Shown: positions 11,641-24,728, counted from the stretch's first letter. The stretch is DNA of 64,000 bases from Lutjanus erythropterus (GCA_020091685.1 CM034599.1:2821641-2885640), one strand, 5' to 3'. Numbers and translations: made by a program. The notes: generated from the sequence alone by a model not told the origin.

Positions 11641-12840
11641 GTTACTTTATTCATTATTGTAAGATTTAAATGGAAAAGGGTATTATGCATGGCTTGGATC
11701 CAGGTCAAATCAGAACAAGTACATTAAGAAGAGTTGGAAACAAGGACAGATATTTCATTTCACTAATAATAAACAGAAAAAAATCTCAAGAGCGGTTCCT
11801 GAAGGGGACACCGGAAGTGCTGCACAAAGTACTGTTATATGTGGAAAAATACAGAAAACTATGAAGCCTGCCAGAAACAATATTTTAACACACTGTGCAT
11901 GTCTTTTGTATGATGAAGTCTTTATTTATCTTTAGTTATAAACAGAATTACATCATGACAGCCATTTTACACACAGTGAGAAATAAAGAACATGTTTAGA
12001 ACTATGTCATGCAAATTAATCTTAGATATCATATTATAGAAATACTACTATTACCATCTATTTGGTATAAAATGCAGTATTTTTTATTTAACCAAGTATC
12101 CTGTGTATCGTAAATACATGTCTGACATTTGAACACTGATGACACAGTAATGCTGTTGCAGAAAGGATGACAAAAAACCTAAAGTATCAGCTCGACTTGA
12201 TGCCTCCAGTTTGACACTAAACACTAAGAAAAGTCTGTCTGCTTTTCCATTAAAAGGCTGCCCTTAACAGAATCACTGAATGTTAAATTAAAGTTTAATC
12301 CACTGAACAAGAAACAGAGGTGAAGCATTTAAGGACAATTTTAGACTCTTAGCTCAGTTTTAAAAGTTATGCTAAAATGAAAAAGCTAACCTGAGCCGAT
12401 TTAAAATGATTCAACATTGTTTAACCTTTAACTCATTTCAGTCCAACCAGTCAGCAAGTAAATCTATTGAGTGTCTGCACAATCCGCTTTAAAAATCTCA
12501 GACAAAAAGCAAATAAGGTAACATCAAATCCTAGATTTTAGGTTTTACAAACATGATTGATTTTCAGTGTGTAAAGCTTGTGTTTAAATGTTTAAATAAA
12601 CTTGCTCCTCAGTCTGAAACCACAGAGCAGATCTACCAGAGCAGCTTCAAGTGTAAAGTTCTGTTCTGTAAAATGTTTTTTGCTCAGACAGCTGTGATTG
12701 GAACTCGCTACCTGATCACTTGAAATCTGCTGCAGACTTCATTACTTTTAAGAAAGCAAATCCTGATTAATTCAGCAATTTTTGAATATAACGTAAAATT
12801 GCATTAATTCTGAAAAAACAGCTTAACTTTGATTCTGAGG
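11641..12840. other. Unannotated A+T-rich DNA
   Basis: No gene or defined repeat. A 64-codon frame (11,670-11,864) is without features. Confidence 0.5.
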
Positions 12841-12844
12841 AGTT

Positions 12845-13015
12845 GAAACAGCTGACTCTGCTCCACCACCTTTAGAGTCTGCGTGTGCACACGTCCTTGT
12901 AGTCTCATGCCCTTAAATGGACATGGGTGGGGCATTTACTTAGATTTCTCTTAGGACCTCTCTTAAGAACAACTTTAAGAGAAAACTTCAGATTCTGGTG
13001 AATGAGGCTCATTGT
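12845..13015. repeat. Probable dispersed-repeat fragment
   Basis: The words TTAGGACCTCTCTTAAGAAC, TTTAAGAGAAAACTTC and GGTGAATGAGGCTCATT recall a fish element known to me from several genomes. Only one copy is in this window, so its limits are guesses. Confidence 0.35.
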
Positions 13016-14220
13016 TTTTCATCTATAATATGCACATGTGCTCACAGAGCATATTATTATATTAGGTAAAATTATAAAGTTATGTTTACAATGATATGTT
13101 GAGGTGGACACCTGTTTTTCACGGGAAGGGGGTGTCCAGATGTCCCTGTCCCTTCGTAATTTCTGTCCTTGGTTGGAAAAGTGCTGGAAAAGAAACTGGT
13201 GTCTCCTGTATTTCAGCAGACAAACAGTGAAATCCAGCCAACAGCTGACACTGAAGGACAGTTGTGTAAGGATGGCAGTCAGGGGGGAGAGGTACAAGAG
13301 GAGATGATAAATACAAGAGATTTACAGGTCCTGGGAGTGTCAGATGCACTGTGGAAATAGTGCTGGGTGTGCTGTTATCTAGATGGGCCAGTTAGTGGCT
13401 TTTGGAGGATCCCCTGTTCTGAATAGGGCTGTAGTTTCGGAGGGCAGCCTTTATGGCTCACCAGTGCACTGACCACAGCCCATTAACTCAAAGAGCCTCC
13501 ACAGGAGCACTGGAGCAGGGAAAGGGGCCGTGACCTGCCCGAGACCATCTTATTACTTTAACACATTATGTCTCCCACTGCGATCTTTTTATTTAAGTGA
13601 CTTCAGCAGAACGCATCATCTCGGGCCAAGTCGGGGACAGACAGGGGCTCCTAGACAAGAGGCAAGAGGAGGGGTCAAATGATTTATTGGAAACGTCTGC
13701 TATTGGGTGCTATGGGAAGGGAGTGCAAGGATGGACAGTGAGCAAAAGTGTGTGGGGGGGGAAACAGTTAGTGATGAACCTGACTGAGAGCTGTTTATGG
13801 CGTGGAGAGGCCAAGCTGACCCCCAGAACAGCTCCTAGGAGGATTCTCAAGTTCTCACTGATGAGCTTTTGCAGCCCTCTGATGGCCACATGGCCCAGAC
13901 AGTAAGGAGCAGAGAGGGGGTTGAGGGTGGGGAGCAGGGAGTACGGGGTGGGGTGGGGGTGTCTGGGGTCGGGGGAGTGATTTATTTTACCACCATGTCA
14001 CTCTTTATGGGCCACACCACTAGAGATGGCCTCAAATGTTACTGTCCTCAGGAGGAAGATCAGCACGCTTTGCCTAAGTGTTACAGCAGCTCAGACAGAC
14101 TTACTCACCTAATGTGTGCTCCTCCTGGCTCTGGATGTCCGCTTCACACACAGTTCACCATCTCAGGGCAGCTGACATCATGTGTATCCTGGAGATGCAT
14201 GAGGAAAGGCAAAGGTTAAA
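13016..14220. other. G+C-richer spacer without a gene
   Basis: Several overlapping frames of 63-116 codons lie on both strands. They come from the locally higher G+C and fewer stops. The 116-codon frame (13,869-14,219) is inflated by a G-rich run near 13,930-13,980. None shows a domain. Confidence 0.5.
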
Positions 14221-15765
14221 TTACAGCATTGCATTTTAATCTTGAAATCTTTTGCCATTAACGACAGGGGGCAGAAATTGGGTATATGCTGATGATGTGA
14301 CTATATTTAGCATCACTGGTGCCTTTTTTTCTGTATTAATGTTGATAATGAGATAAGTTGCTATTTATAAATCTATCAGCTTAGTATCCTTTAGAATTCT
14401 GTCTTAACTGCAACTTATGTCTTATGTCCAAATATTAATATTCATTGCAAATTAGATTAGGCTAAGATGCTGTGGTGAATTTATGCTACATACTTGTCCC
14501 CATACCAGTAAACATTAAATGAATAAATAAATAAAAACATGTCTGATTTTAATCCAGTTTATCAGAGTCTGTATTCTGTCACATAATATTAACAATGCTT
14601 CCCTTTCCTTACTCACGTGTTGTAGTTGCCCAGTCCTAATAATACATTGTACATAGTACAATCAACAAAAATATAAAAACAACACTTTGTTTATGGCCAT
14701 TTTTCATGAGTTGAAGTTAAAGATTGAAGCTAGCTATCCATAGGCATGTGAAGTCCATGGTTCAGTGCCTGATAAGTGTCCTTTTCTGAAATAAAACTGC
14801 ACACGTTAGGTTGACCTTTTGTTGTGACCGGCCTAGGTCAGGTGGATGGATTATCTCAGCAGTGCTGACTAACAGATTTTAAGGTTGTGCTCAGAGAATT
14901 GAGTCTTTGGTATGCAAAACAGAAAACTTTGAGTATTTTTTCCATAACTAATTTCTTCCCGACTTTAATATTGTAATTCTTAAGACTTGACTTAAGGACT
15001 TGATCGCTGGTGACAACAGCGAGCGTGGTTTAAGAGTTTAATTAACTCTCCTTGAAACTATCTGTTTACAGTGCAGCCAAACAAATACACATTGTTTCAG
15101 TAAAAAAGTCAGTAAAAATAATTGCAATTGTGATCTGATTTCAGGCTGTGTTGGCTGTTCAACAGGTTACAGGAAGTCTGAGATATAATACCCCATGCAA
15201 TATTTAAAACTGTCTTGTTTTGTAGACACATTTTTGCTGAACAACTGTGGTCAGTGCTGCTGCTTCACGATAAAAGCAGTTAAATGTTTTTAATGTAAAA
15301 CAGTAGCAGTTTGCTTTGCACTGGTGGAAACTTGTTACAGCTCTGATAGAGCAAACAGTGAGGCTATTATCACTGAGATGAAATTACAAACAGTAAAACT
15401 GGATTCATGTAAGATTCCCTTTGAATCACTTATTCAGAGTGGATATTGCTTCGAGTCGACCACATTTTAACTGTGCCTTGTCCCAGCCTCAGACAAAGAG
15501 GACTCGCCTGTGAACTGTCTCATTTTGTGGGAGACAGCAGAGGAAGCTGGTGGTCTGGAAGGAGATGTCAGAATCTGACTACCTAAACAACAAAGAGTTC
15601 ATCTGCAAAACGACATCCAAAAGAAAACACACATTGGTGTGTAACGTCTGCAATGCAACACCGACTGAGATGACTGGAACCATGACAATCTGTCTCTCTA
15701 CCAAAACTACATATATACTGTAAGTTTCAGGGGGCTAGTCTCAGTTTCTTGTCAGCATTAGCCAC
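14221..15765. other. Unannotated DNA
   Basis: Nothing recognisable except an A+T simple tract (AATAAATAAATAAA) near 14,521. Confidence 0.5.
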
Positions 15766-15769
15766 CTAG

Positions 15770-15965
15770 CTAGATGCACAAGCTACCTAACTGAGTTAAC
15801 ATATGTTGTGGTAATGTAGCTAATGCATGTTAACTTTTTGAGATCTAGATTGGACAGGGCACGTGGTAACAAACTGTTGTTCCTAAGTTAGGTTTTTGTT
15901 TGTAATGAACAATGATGAAACAAGCTGCATAAAGCTATGTAGCTAATGTATGTAAAGTTACGTTA
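15770..15965. repeat. CTAGCTA/TAATG-rich degenerate repeat
   Basis: Short words ACCTAGCTAG, GTAGCTAATG and GTTAAC recur several times. The texture resembles the TAGCTA-rich tract at 62,080-62,220. It may be the interior of a decayed mobile element. Confidence 0.4.
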
Positions 15966-15989
15966 CATGACATGTCGGCTCTTATTTAA

Positions 15990-16145
15990 AAGGTACACAC
16001 CCAGTACTGTTCCTTCATTTGGGCGAGAGAACTAGATGTGAAAGCACTTGGTTTGAACTCGGTCTTGTCCTGCCTTGGTTTTGGTCTTGACTTGGTCTCA
16101 ACACTTGGTTGACTTGGTGTTGTCTTGGTCTAGATACACTCCTGA
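15990..16145 (-). repeat. 'ACTTGGTCTTG' degenerate tandem repeat
   Basis: At least six imperfect units of about 12 bp (CTTGGTCTTGAC, ACTTGGTCTCAA, ACTTGGTTGACT, TCTTGGTCTAGA) occur in a row. The same motif, mostly on the other strand, builds 57,620-58,245. An apparent 61-codon minus frame over it is only the repeat translated. Confidence 0.75.
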
Positions 16146-16589
16146 CTACAACATAGTTGCCTTGCACAATATTATATGAACCTCTGCAGAATTGCTCCAT
16201 ATCAGTGTTCTGGTCTGGTGATCATTTAAATTTATATAGCAAAAGCATGAAAGAAAACCAGATATGTAATAAACTGAGTTGTTTACGATATCAAAATGAA
16301 TATTTACACCAGCTGCATTCTCATTTCACTGCAGCCTACAGTCCTAGAGTGCATACTCGCCCCTAGAAGTGCAGGAAATATTTTCTGTTTTCTGCTCAGA
16401 ATCTTACAAGGCCCCTTAGGTTCATGACATGGGTCATGGACATTCCAGCATGGCTGATTTATTTCAAGCCATTAGGATTACAGAGACAAATCTGCAATCC
16501 TCCCATTTTCAGAGGCTGTCCCCTCTTTTTCACCCAGCCTTCCCAGACAACCCACACATCAAAACTACCATTACGTTCTTGTTAGTTCA

Positions 16590-17060
16590 CACTGTCGATT
16601 AGAGAAGGGCAACATAGATTCATGCCAAGGGCTAAATGTGTTTATTCTAATTCCTCCCCCGTCTCTGCTTTGTCAGAGACAGACACCCACAAACATAGAA
16701 CATCTGAACGGCTCCAACAGCTCACATCAGAAGGACTCAATCCTTCAGGAAGTGGAAGTAACCGATTAGATTATGTCATTGCCACAATCTGTTACGAAAA
16801 ATAAACACTGGGCCTTTTCATTAACCTAATGAAGACGAAGCACGTTGATGAGCTCTTAAGTCAATTAACGATATTTAAAAACAGGCGGTGCAGCCCCAAG
16901 GTAAATTAGCATGCAGAGAGTGAGGAGGACCCAGGTTCAAACAAATTGTGCGTGGAACCCTCTGGTTCAAGCCGCTTGACTCTCTCTCCCCTAATGTACA
17001 CCCCTCCTCTTCTGCTCAAACAAGCTTTCATTAGCCATAATTAACTACATGCTTTCTGTC
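16590..17060. promoter_or_regulatory. Candidate regulatory block
   Basis: Repeat-free, base-balanced sequence with ACCGATTAGATTATG, CATTAACCTAATG, TCAATTAACG and ATAATTAAC words in groups. I infer a possible enhancer from the homeodomain-core density. Confidence 0.4.
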
Positions 17061-17431
17061 TTTGCAATACCAAGAGAGTTCAAGTTGAGACCGGGGGTAA
17101 GGATGTGGAGGAGAGATGCAAAAGTGTGCTGAGATGTCCCTTTTATACTGACCGGTTGTAGTCTTCAGCAGGGCGCCTGGTTATGTTTTAAATTTGAGGA
17201 GCAAACTTGAAAAGATTAATAACTGGTGGGGGGTCTTGGGGAAAAAATGGTCTGATCCACAAAAGAGCTTTTTGCCCCTAAACCTAAATACATCTTAATC
17301 AAAGTGCTGTCACATCATGAAAACAGTTAGTTTGTACAACGGGCACAATGAAGAAACAACATGGACAAAACTCTCAGGAGTTTTGCGAGTCTAGAGTTTC
17401 CATTTAGACATGACAGAAAGGAAGAATTAAA

Positions 17432-17742
17432 TTTAAAGGACCAGTGTGTAGGATTAAGTAGCATCTGGAAGGGAACTTGCAGATTGCAGAAACCTTGTTT
17501 CACCCTCCCCTCCCAAGCGTGTAGGAGAACCTACAGTGGTCATGAAACTTGTGGAAGTTGTGAAAGGCTGAACCTTGATCCAGTGTTTGGTTTGTCCATT
17601 CTGGGTTACTGTAGAAAAAAACACAGTGATTCTTATTTTCAGGTCATTGTAGACTAATGTAAACATAAATATAAAATTATATTACATTTCTGCCATATTC
17701 TGCTAAGAAATCCTCATAAATCTTACACATTAGTACTTTAAA
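17432..17742 (+). mobile_element. R2 family MITE, copy B
   Basis: It begins TTTAAAGGACCAGTGTGTAG and ends TTACACATTAGTACTTTAAA, so the two ends are imperfect inverted repeats. The interior shares CACCCTCCCCTCCCAAG, AGGAGAACCTACAGTGG, GTTTGGTTTGTCC and GATTCTTATTTTCAGGT with copy A. A 98-codon frame (17,361-17,657) crosses the left end and is therefore not a gene. Confidence 0.87.
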
Positions 17743-18425
17743 ACCTATTTTTCTGCATTCCTAAACCACATACTGTGTTGGATTACATTAAGGAACAACC
17801 ACCTGCATTAAATCATAGAGGTGATGTAGTGGTAAAATAAGAGGCGGGTAAACTATAAACATCCACTGGCTAAACTGTCCAACGTTAATTAAAGGTAAAT
17901 TCATCAAAAGATGATTAAACCTCAAGTTGCATTCGATAAAGGTGGGTAAATAATAAATCAACAGGGCTCAATATTTATAGCTATGTTACTCTTGAAAGAG
18001 AGGACTATTTGATTTGGCTCCTTTGCACCAAATACTGTCCACTCAGCAGACAGTAAGGAAACAAAAATCTAATCCCTAAATTTCAAAATAAGGGTATCTC
18101 AATGTCAATGTCTAAACATTGAGAATTCACAGCGTAACATAAATAAAATATTTTATATTTAATAAAGCTAATGTTGGGGGAACAGAATTTATCTTGTAAT
18201 AAAAAAAACAAAAAAAAAAACAGGGATAGATTTGTTAAATTTTTTCCCCAATGGATTGAAAATGATATTGAATATCAATATTTTTCAAGGCTATCGCAGT
18301 GAGGAATTCCTAAATATCTTTTCTTATGTCCATGATTAAAAAAGTAAAATGATCATTGATATAGGCTGCTAAATATAATCACCTGATTGTGAGGATGATA
18401 TTTTTTAACTAGACAAAAAGTGGGG
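17743..18425. other. Unannotated A+T-rich DNA
   Basis: A-rich runs near 18,200; no gene or defined repeat. Confidence 0.5.
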
Positions 18426-18429
18426 CAGC

Positions 18430-19000
18430 AAAACCATAACTTCTGCTCCTTCTAATTAAATAATGGGGACACATCTGGTCCTCTGTTACTCTCGCGCCTG
18501 TGCTCTTCGGTCTTGAATGGCTTGACGCGAGAGTGATACAGTTCAAGAATAATCTCTAAATTCAAATACAGAGCACAGTATGTTTGAAATAAGAGCATCT
18601 TGACTCAGAGGTCTGCTTGCTTTGTTTTCATGGCTCTCCTCTCTCTTGCTCTCTCTCTCTTTTTTTTCAGTAAACTTATTTGAAATCCTCCAGGGTTTAA
18701 AACCTCTCCCTCCCTCTCTCCTTCTCTTTCTTTCTCTCCGTCTCTCCCTCACACTCACTTGGTCTCTTGGCTGCAACAAGGTCTGAAAAGATTGCAGTTC
18801 ATTTCGACCCACAGTGGATGGAGGCCTCATTTAGTGGCTGCTGGCAACTCAATCAGCCTGCCTCACACTGATGAGTGAGTGACTACTTTCAGAGCACCAG
18901 TCAATATGTGTCTGCTGTGATAGAATGTCAGCACCCATGCCCTGTGTTCTCCTGACCCAATGTTATGGCTTTTTTATTTTGTCTAATCAATGATATATGA
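18430..19000. promoter_or_regulatory. Candidate regulatory blocks split by a C/T-rich tract
   Basis: Two repeat-free blocks (about 18,430-18,620 and 18,770-19,000) are separated by polypyrimidine sequence. The first contains an inverted word pair, CTCTCGCGCC and GGCTTGACGCGAGAG. Regulatory role is inferred. Confidence 0.33.
18630..18755 (+). repeat. C/T-rich low-complexity tract
   Basis: (CT)n followed by T8 at 18,630-18,668 and CCCTCCCTCTCTCC-type sequence at 18,703-18,752 are seen directly. Confidence 0.9.
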
Positions 19001-19059
19001 AACAACACAGACACATTTCAACAATAGATCTTTTTTTTCCTCCTCCTCCTCCTCACATA

Positions 19060-19660
19060 CCAGCGTTCGGTGCGATTTCTGGTAATGCAGCTGCTGCGAT
19101 GTTCAGGATTAAATAAGCAGTTTACATTTTTTGTAGCTTTCTCTTTGGCTGTCTGGATTCAGGCAGAATTCAATATAGATGGAAAACAAGCAATAAAGAG
19201 TGTACCAAGAGTGATCCAAATAAATGAAAACACTTGCCTTCTTTCAGTCGACTTGCTCTGAAACCTTCTGTTGCGCTGAAGAAACACTATTGTAATATAA
19301 CAATAAGTGCTGCATATCCTTAATGCTTCAAAGCCCTAACCAAGAACAATCTGTGCCACGTTGTTCTCAGTGAAATACAGTGTGTAGATATTTTCTCCTC
19401 AGGTTTGTTTATACTGTTTTCTGTGCTGTGAGTAAAGAACAGCCTATATTTTGAGGCTGGTCAGATGAGCCGAGCTCAGTGTCCCCTGTGTCCTTTATTT
19501 CACACAGCCCACTGCACATGCTCTGCAGTCTGCCGACCTCTTGACCCGCCTGTCACTGTGATGGCCTCTGTTATCTGGAAGTAGTTATTTCATATAGATG
19601 GTCTCCCTCACTGCTGCTCTTTTATTGAAAATAATCATTAGAAAGATTACCCCAGGAGGA
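19060..19660. promoter_or_regulatory. Candidate regulatory block
   Basis: Repeat-free sequence with a 63-codon frame (19,070-19,261) that lacks features. The second half (19,400-19,660) carries GTTATCTGGAAG, AATAATCATTAG and AAAGATTACC words. Texture is that of non-coding regulatory DNA. Confidence 0.32.
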
Positions 19661-20394
19661 GTGTGAGAGATGGACTTTAAAGTAATATTTGACTTAATAT
19701 AGAGGATTTTTACTGTCTGTACATCCTTATAAATCCATTAACAGTCAACTATCACTGCAGATGGAAATGTCAGATCATGTTAAATGACATTACTTGTTCA
19801 TCTATATTTATATATATAAATTCTAATTCACATTATCCCACAGTTTCAAATTTTACAAATGCATTTACTGAATTGTTGTAAAAGTGATCTTTTGTCCTCA
19901 CTGACTCACAGTTCTTTGACCTTTGAATACCTCTGTTTTTTAAAATGTATATTGTTGAGGTGCTCTATGTGTGATAATATTGTTTGATTATAATTTTTTT
20001 TTTTTTATCTCAAACATGGGCACCTGTTTACTGTCATTTTCCAAATTTACCCCCCATCAGTATATACAGTATGGCGGTATATATGGTACTGCTCGCCCAT
20101 ACACCTGATGGTAAATAAGTATATCAGTCATAGATTTTATATTTCAATATAATTATATTCCTATTTTCTCTGGTATAGTTTGCAACTTTTGAAAAAGATT
20201 ACATACACATACAACAACACATATATTGTTGTAATATTATATTATATTATGAGTCCATCCTCTTCCATCTGCATGCAAATAAAATGACTTTAGAAACTGC
20301 ATGCACAGTTCTATACAGCATGCACCATGGAGAAGGTGGGGTGGATGAGTGTGTCAAACAAATACAGGAGTTTCACCAGTTGTGTCCCGTGTAA
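19661..20394. other. Unannotated A+T-rich DNA
   Basis: TATATATA and poly-T runs (about 19,806-19,820 and 19,994-20,006) and a short (ATATT)n run near 20,235. No gene. Confidence 0.55.
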
Positions 20395-20560
20395 ACCAAA
20401 AGTAAGTGTTACTTAAAGTTACATAATGTTGCATGTGTCACATGACTTCACTTATGTCACATGACTTACTTTGCGTAACACTGGCCTACGTAATTTTGCC
20501 CAAGCTATATTGGAATAGTTTTGTTGCCAAAACCTAACCAAACTGTAACCATTTCACAAC
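20395..20560 (-). repeat. 'GGTTAGGTTTAGG…TTACGT' family repeat (R4), reverse copy
   Basis: Read in reverse it gives GGTTACAGTTTGGTTAGG, then GCAACAAAAC, then TTACGTAGG and repeated GTCATGTGACA words. This order is shared with 25,615-26,010 and 51,020-51,270. I know this as an abundant fish repeat. Confidence 0.65.
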
Positions 20561-21535
20561 ATTAACCACGTTTAAACAGTAAAGTATGCTGACAAAAAAG
20601 ACAAAAAGAATTTGGTTTAAAACACAAAAAAACAAAAACAAAAAAAGACTGCTATGGTCTCACTGTGAAAAAAAGCTATTTAAAAAGCTAAAAAGCTTCC
20701 AAAATGAATACTTGCCACAAAGTAAGCTGCCAATTATCTACCAAAATATCACAATAATTGTTAGGTTTATAGTTTGGAAAACGAACAAGCACAATGAGCA
20801 GCTAAATGAAATGCCTACACCAAATGAGATACAGATTATGTTAACTTTTTGTCACCCTCAGTAGTGAGTGTGTGACTCACTTCTTTTACAGAAGGTTAAA
20901 TAAATCTATAAGCTGCAGAAGTATTCATACTAGCTATTAAATAAATGCCTTGAATTCATGTGAGGCAGAGGTGGAAATTATATAACTGGAGTTCAAGTAT
21001 TTTTCGCCCAGTCTGATTCATCCTGTAGACCTTTAGGTTTAATTGGGTATTACAAGTGCCCAGGAAGCAATGATGACTGCAGACATGCAGGATAAATCAG
21101 ACAGAGGAGTCACAGGTCAGGAGGCTGCATGAGAGAGACATATGTACATGAAGAGAGCAGCAGAGCAATGAAACTGACATCAATGTCCTGCAAAATCATC
21201 AGGTTACAACCACAGACTGCATGAAAGAAGCTGGAGATGATCATATAGTTCCTTCCATTTGAACTGGAAAGTCAGAATTTCTGGGTTCCCAGTTGGAAAA
21301 CACCCTGTCTTGGAAAGACCTCATCAACCCCAACCTCAAAATCCAAGATGGCTGCTCCATGGGTGCACAAAATACTGTAATGTGTAATGTGTGGTTACCA
21401 AGCACTCTTTTTTTTCAAACTTGTTGTCGTCATTTATAGCTCTGATTTCCGACCCCCTGGTTAGCAACGTTAACTGTAACACTAATTCTAATTTTGTCTA
21501 GTCAAAAACTTTTGAATTTGATTTTTTCTATTTTC
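20561..21535. other. Unannotated DNA, partly A-rich
   Basis: A 92-codon lysine- and asparagine-rich frame (20,586-20,864) comes from A-rich sequence. 21,240-21,370 contains words (TTTCTGGGTTCCCAG, ATCCAAGATGGCTGC) that I associate with dispersed fish repeats, but no limits can be drawn. Confidence 0.45.
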
Positions 21536-21539
21536 TGTT

Positions 21540-21790
21540 TTACTCTACATGGGACCATAATTTACACAATCAACATCATGCTGTGTTGAAGAAGACTTGA
21601 AACTAACAACTGAGGCCATAAACTCATTGGGAAATTGTTTACTAAATCAAGTCAGAATAAGGCTCATTTTCTCATAGACTTCTATACAATCACATTTCTT
21701 TTTTCTTCGGTGGAGTCGGCCCCTGCTTACTGTTAAAAAGAACGTAGGTTTATGATGCTTCTGCACTTTTCAGTGTCTGCTTCTTTTTAT
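21540..21790 (+). repeat. Abundant percomorph dispersed repeat
   Basis: The ordered words GAAGACTTGAAACTA, GGCCATAAACTCATTGGG, CTCATTTTCTCATAGAC, TTCTATACAATCACA and GGTGGAGTCGGCCCCTG match a repeat I recall from many spiny-rayed fish. It has no coding capacity. Confidence 0.7.
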
Positions 21791-21999
21791 ACCGTCTGTT
21801 TACAACAGTATTACACTTAGACATTAAAACATACTGTAGATATTTGTCATTAGGGAACCATAACCTGAATTCTCATAAAATGTGAAGTAAATTAAATGGA
21901 CAAAATATACTGTGATTGTGGTGTGCGTGTGTGAAAGCAGGTTATTAAGATATAAAGAAAAAAAAAACACTAATAGATAGTAAATTAATCAACCTATGG

Positions 22000-22300
22000 A
22001 CGTCCTGCCTTCCTTGCCCGTCTCCTTCAGTGTGTCTATCAGTAGATGCATTCAGCAGAGATTTTCAATTTATTTCTAATCAAGCTTTATCTAATATTCT
22101 CCCGACAGGCAATTAAAAATTCAAACTACCCTGAAAAGCCATTGCTCACTTTTCACTCTCTCCCAGTGTTCATTTAAGGATGTTATTTCATTAAAAGCTC
22201 TTGTTGATGAGTTTGAGGTCATTTGCAAGCACATTTGATTACCATATTCTGCATTCGCTATTACCATGTTACACAGGGATTGTTTGGACCTTTTTTTTTG
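22000..22300. promoter_or_regulatory. Candidate regulatory block
   Basis: Repeat-free sequence after an A-rich run, with CTAATCAAGC, GGCAATTAAAAATTC and CATTTGATTACC. Enhancer-like texture only. Confidence 0.38.
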
Positions 22301-22539
22301 TGAGATTTCTGTTCTTATCTAGCCAAATACTTGAAATGAGCTGAAAAATCTGTGTGTGTCACTTCAAAACGTCTGCAGAGGAAGTTAGGAAGTGGTTTCT
22401 ACAGCCGAGACAAGGACAGCACTGATGTCCCATGTAGCATTTCATTTGTCAGCAGTGTTGCTGTTAGAAAGTATATCACTGTCCCGCCTGGTGCACTACC
22501 TCACCGGGTTTATGACCAACCATGCACAAGCTGAATCCT

Positions 22540-22970
22540 CTCCCCACAAGATAGAGCTTTGAAATGGCAGCAAATAATTGCAAAGGGTGAATTTGTCATT
22601 ACGAGTCATAATGAGATTCTCCTGCAGAGAGGCTTTGTTTGGTGGTGTGAGAAGTGTGCTTCGTTTTTAAAACCTCATAAACAAAATGCCACAATGTGCC
22701 TTTCTCTTCCTAAAGTATCAGCCGCGCGCTCCTTTATTCTATACATCATTTCAACTTGTTTGTTCAGAGAATAATTGTGTCCTTGTTTATCCTCTCGGGA
22801 GTAAAATAATGTGGCTGCAATTAAATTAACAGCAAGTCTGAAGTTGGCTTGGATTCGTATGGAGTAATCATTGGATGTTAGACCTTGTAAAAGTCCCAGC
22901 TTTACTCGGGACGACGGTTTTAAACTGTGCTCTGCTTTCTTTTTCATCCCCGATTTAATCAGACATCAGT
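22540..22970. promoter_or_regulatory. Candidate regulatory block
   Basis: About 430 bp of repeat-free sequence containing GCAAATAATTGCAAAGG, CATTACGAGTCATAATGAG (a near-palindrome at about 22,598-22,616), AGAATAATTGTG and GGAGTAATCATTGG. Frames of 71 and 90 codons overlap on opposite strands, as expected when stops are few by chance. Confidence 0.45.
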
Positions 22971-23815
22971 GAAGTGGTGCAAATGTCTATGTGGGAAATG
23001 ATACTGCAGACAGAGATAGTAGAGGTGTAACAAAAAGTTTCTGTCTCTGTATCTGTTTATTTTAAGAAATGGGCACCTACAAGCTAAAACTGGAAATTGT
23101 TAGAAATAGTCTTTCCTGCTTAATTTTCTGTGTTCAGTTGTGTTCCACTGCCATTTTTATCCATGATGTGTATATTTAAATGTTTAAATGCACACAAAAT
23201 ACTCAAAATATCATTTAGACTGTACTATATTAAATATTTTGCAGTGTGTAATTTGTGCTGCCAATCAGAACAATAACAAAAGACAGATGTTGATGATATC
23301 ATGTCCTACGTAGCGTGGGATCATGGGAGTTATTGTCTTTATTGTTGAACAACATTGCAAATGAAAATCTATCTGATGTGACACAGACAAGGTGTTGTAT
23401 AAATGCTTTTGTCATTTTTGTCACTTATCTTCTCATTTATATGGCTCCAAATCATAACAGAAGGTATCTCAGGGCAGGTCTAGGCCATATTCTACATAAT
23501 ATTATTTACACAGACCCAATAATTACCACCAAGAAGAAGCGTGGTTGGAAGCTTCTGGTGTTTCCCATGTTTCCTGTAAGTCCCCAGAAGTTAAAGCAAC
23601 TACACAGGGTAAATATATAGCTAGTTGTTAATATTCATTTTACTGTGGAAAAGCTTCATATTAGACTTTAACCATGTATCTAAATTAAGAAAAATAAATA
23701 AAGCACAGGTTGTTTTTGAATTCCCCCCATATTCAACTGATAAATGATTAATAGAAATAGAACAGGAGAGTTTCACAGTGGGAAAAGTACAACCTTGCTA
23801 ACACAAAACATACAG
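22971..23815. other. Unannotated DNA
   Basis: One 101-codon frame (23,315-23,620) without a recognisable domain. No repeat recognised. Confidence 0.45.
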
Positions 23816-23819
23816 TAGT

Positions 23820-24190
23820 TGAAACATAACTTTTGAGACGTGACGTTGTACCAAGCGCCGTTGCCAGCAACCACTGGCACTTTTTGAAGATGTTGTGACA
23901 ATTTAGCAACATTGCAACAATCTAATCATATAAAGTACAGGACGACGACATACGGACAACGACGTATGGACGACATTGATCAGACGTTGCAAAAATACCA
24001 CAGAACACCTTTTACAGTGTTTCAGCAATGTAGCAACAATGTAACTATTGCTAATGGTGTAACTATGATGTTGCAGTAATGTTGTTGCATCAGAAATGAT
24101 ACATCACAATGCTGCAGCGACAGGCACTGTATTTTATAAGGAAGTCACGGTAGCGTCAGGCAAAATTCCATGATATCACCTTAAAAGCTG
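23820..24190. repeat. Degenerate 'GTTGCAACA' repeat region
   Basis: Short words of the form AGCAACATTGCAACA, CAGCAATGTAGCAACAATG, GATGTTGCAGTAATGTTG recur with spacing of 10-40 bp. ACGACGACATACGGACAACG and ACGACGTATGGACGAC form an adjacent imperfect repeat near 23,941-23,975. It is either a decayed tandem array or the body of a mobile element. Confidence 0.45.
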
Positions 24191-24656
24191 GGGGTTGTGT
24201 ACCTCATGGGATGTTGTCATGAAAAAATTCTGTTTGTTTAAAGCGACTAAATGAATAAGCTATAAACAAAAATCTGAATCTTGCTTTTGTCTGCTGTTAA
24301 GAGTCACAAGGTTCCAGGTTTCAAATATTAAATCATGAGATTAAAAATACCAGTTGTGCAACATCATACAAGTTTGATTCTGCACAGTATAACTTTTCTT
24401 AATGAGAAGTTGACCTCCTTCCTTTACTTCCTTGTTTTTGTCTATTTTGACATTTGCATCATGTAAAGTTACTCTGATTTGGCTACTAACAGTTTCTGTT
24501 TGCAACAATCACCTGGATTATTTCTGACACTTAAGGAAACTCCTTAATTTGAATATTCACAATTCTATTATTGCTTAAAAGCTTTTGTTTGACTGAGTTA
24601 TGACCCTAAGAATAAGTAGTATGAAACAAAATAATGCAGTAATATTCATTTACATT
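24191..24656. other. Unannotated A+T-rich DNA
   Basis: No feature seen. Confidence 0.5.
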
Positions 24657-24660
24657 TTAA

Positions 24661-24728
<68 letters not shown>

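Noticed and set aside
13869..14219. 116-codon plus-strand frame
   Set aside because: Its Gly/Val-rich start is a G-rich low-complexity run; the rest has no domain or splice context.
16925..16945. tRNA B-box-like word GGTTCAAAC
   Set aside because: There is no A-box at the right distance and no acceptor-stem pairing, so neither a tRNA nor a tRNA-derived SINE is supported.
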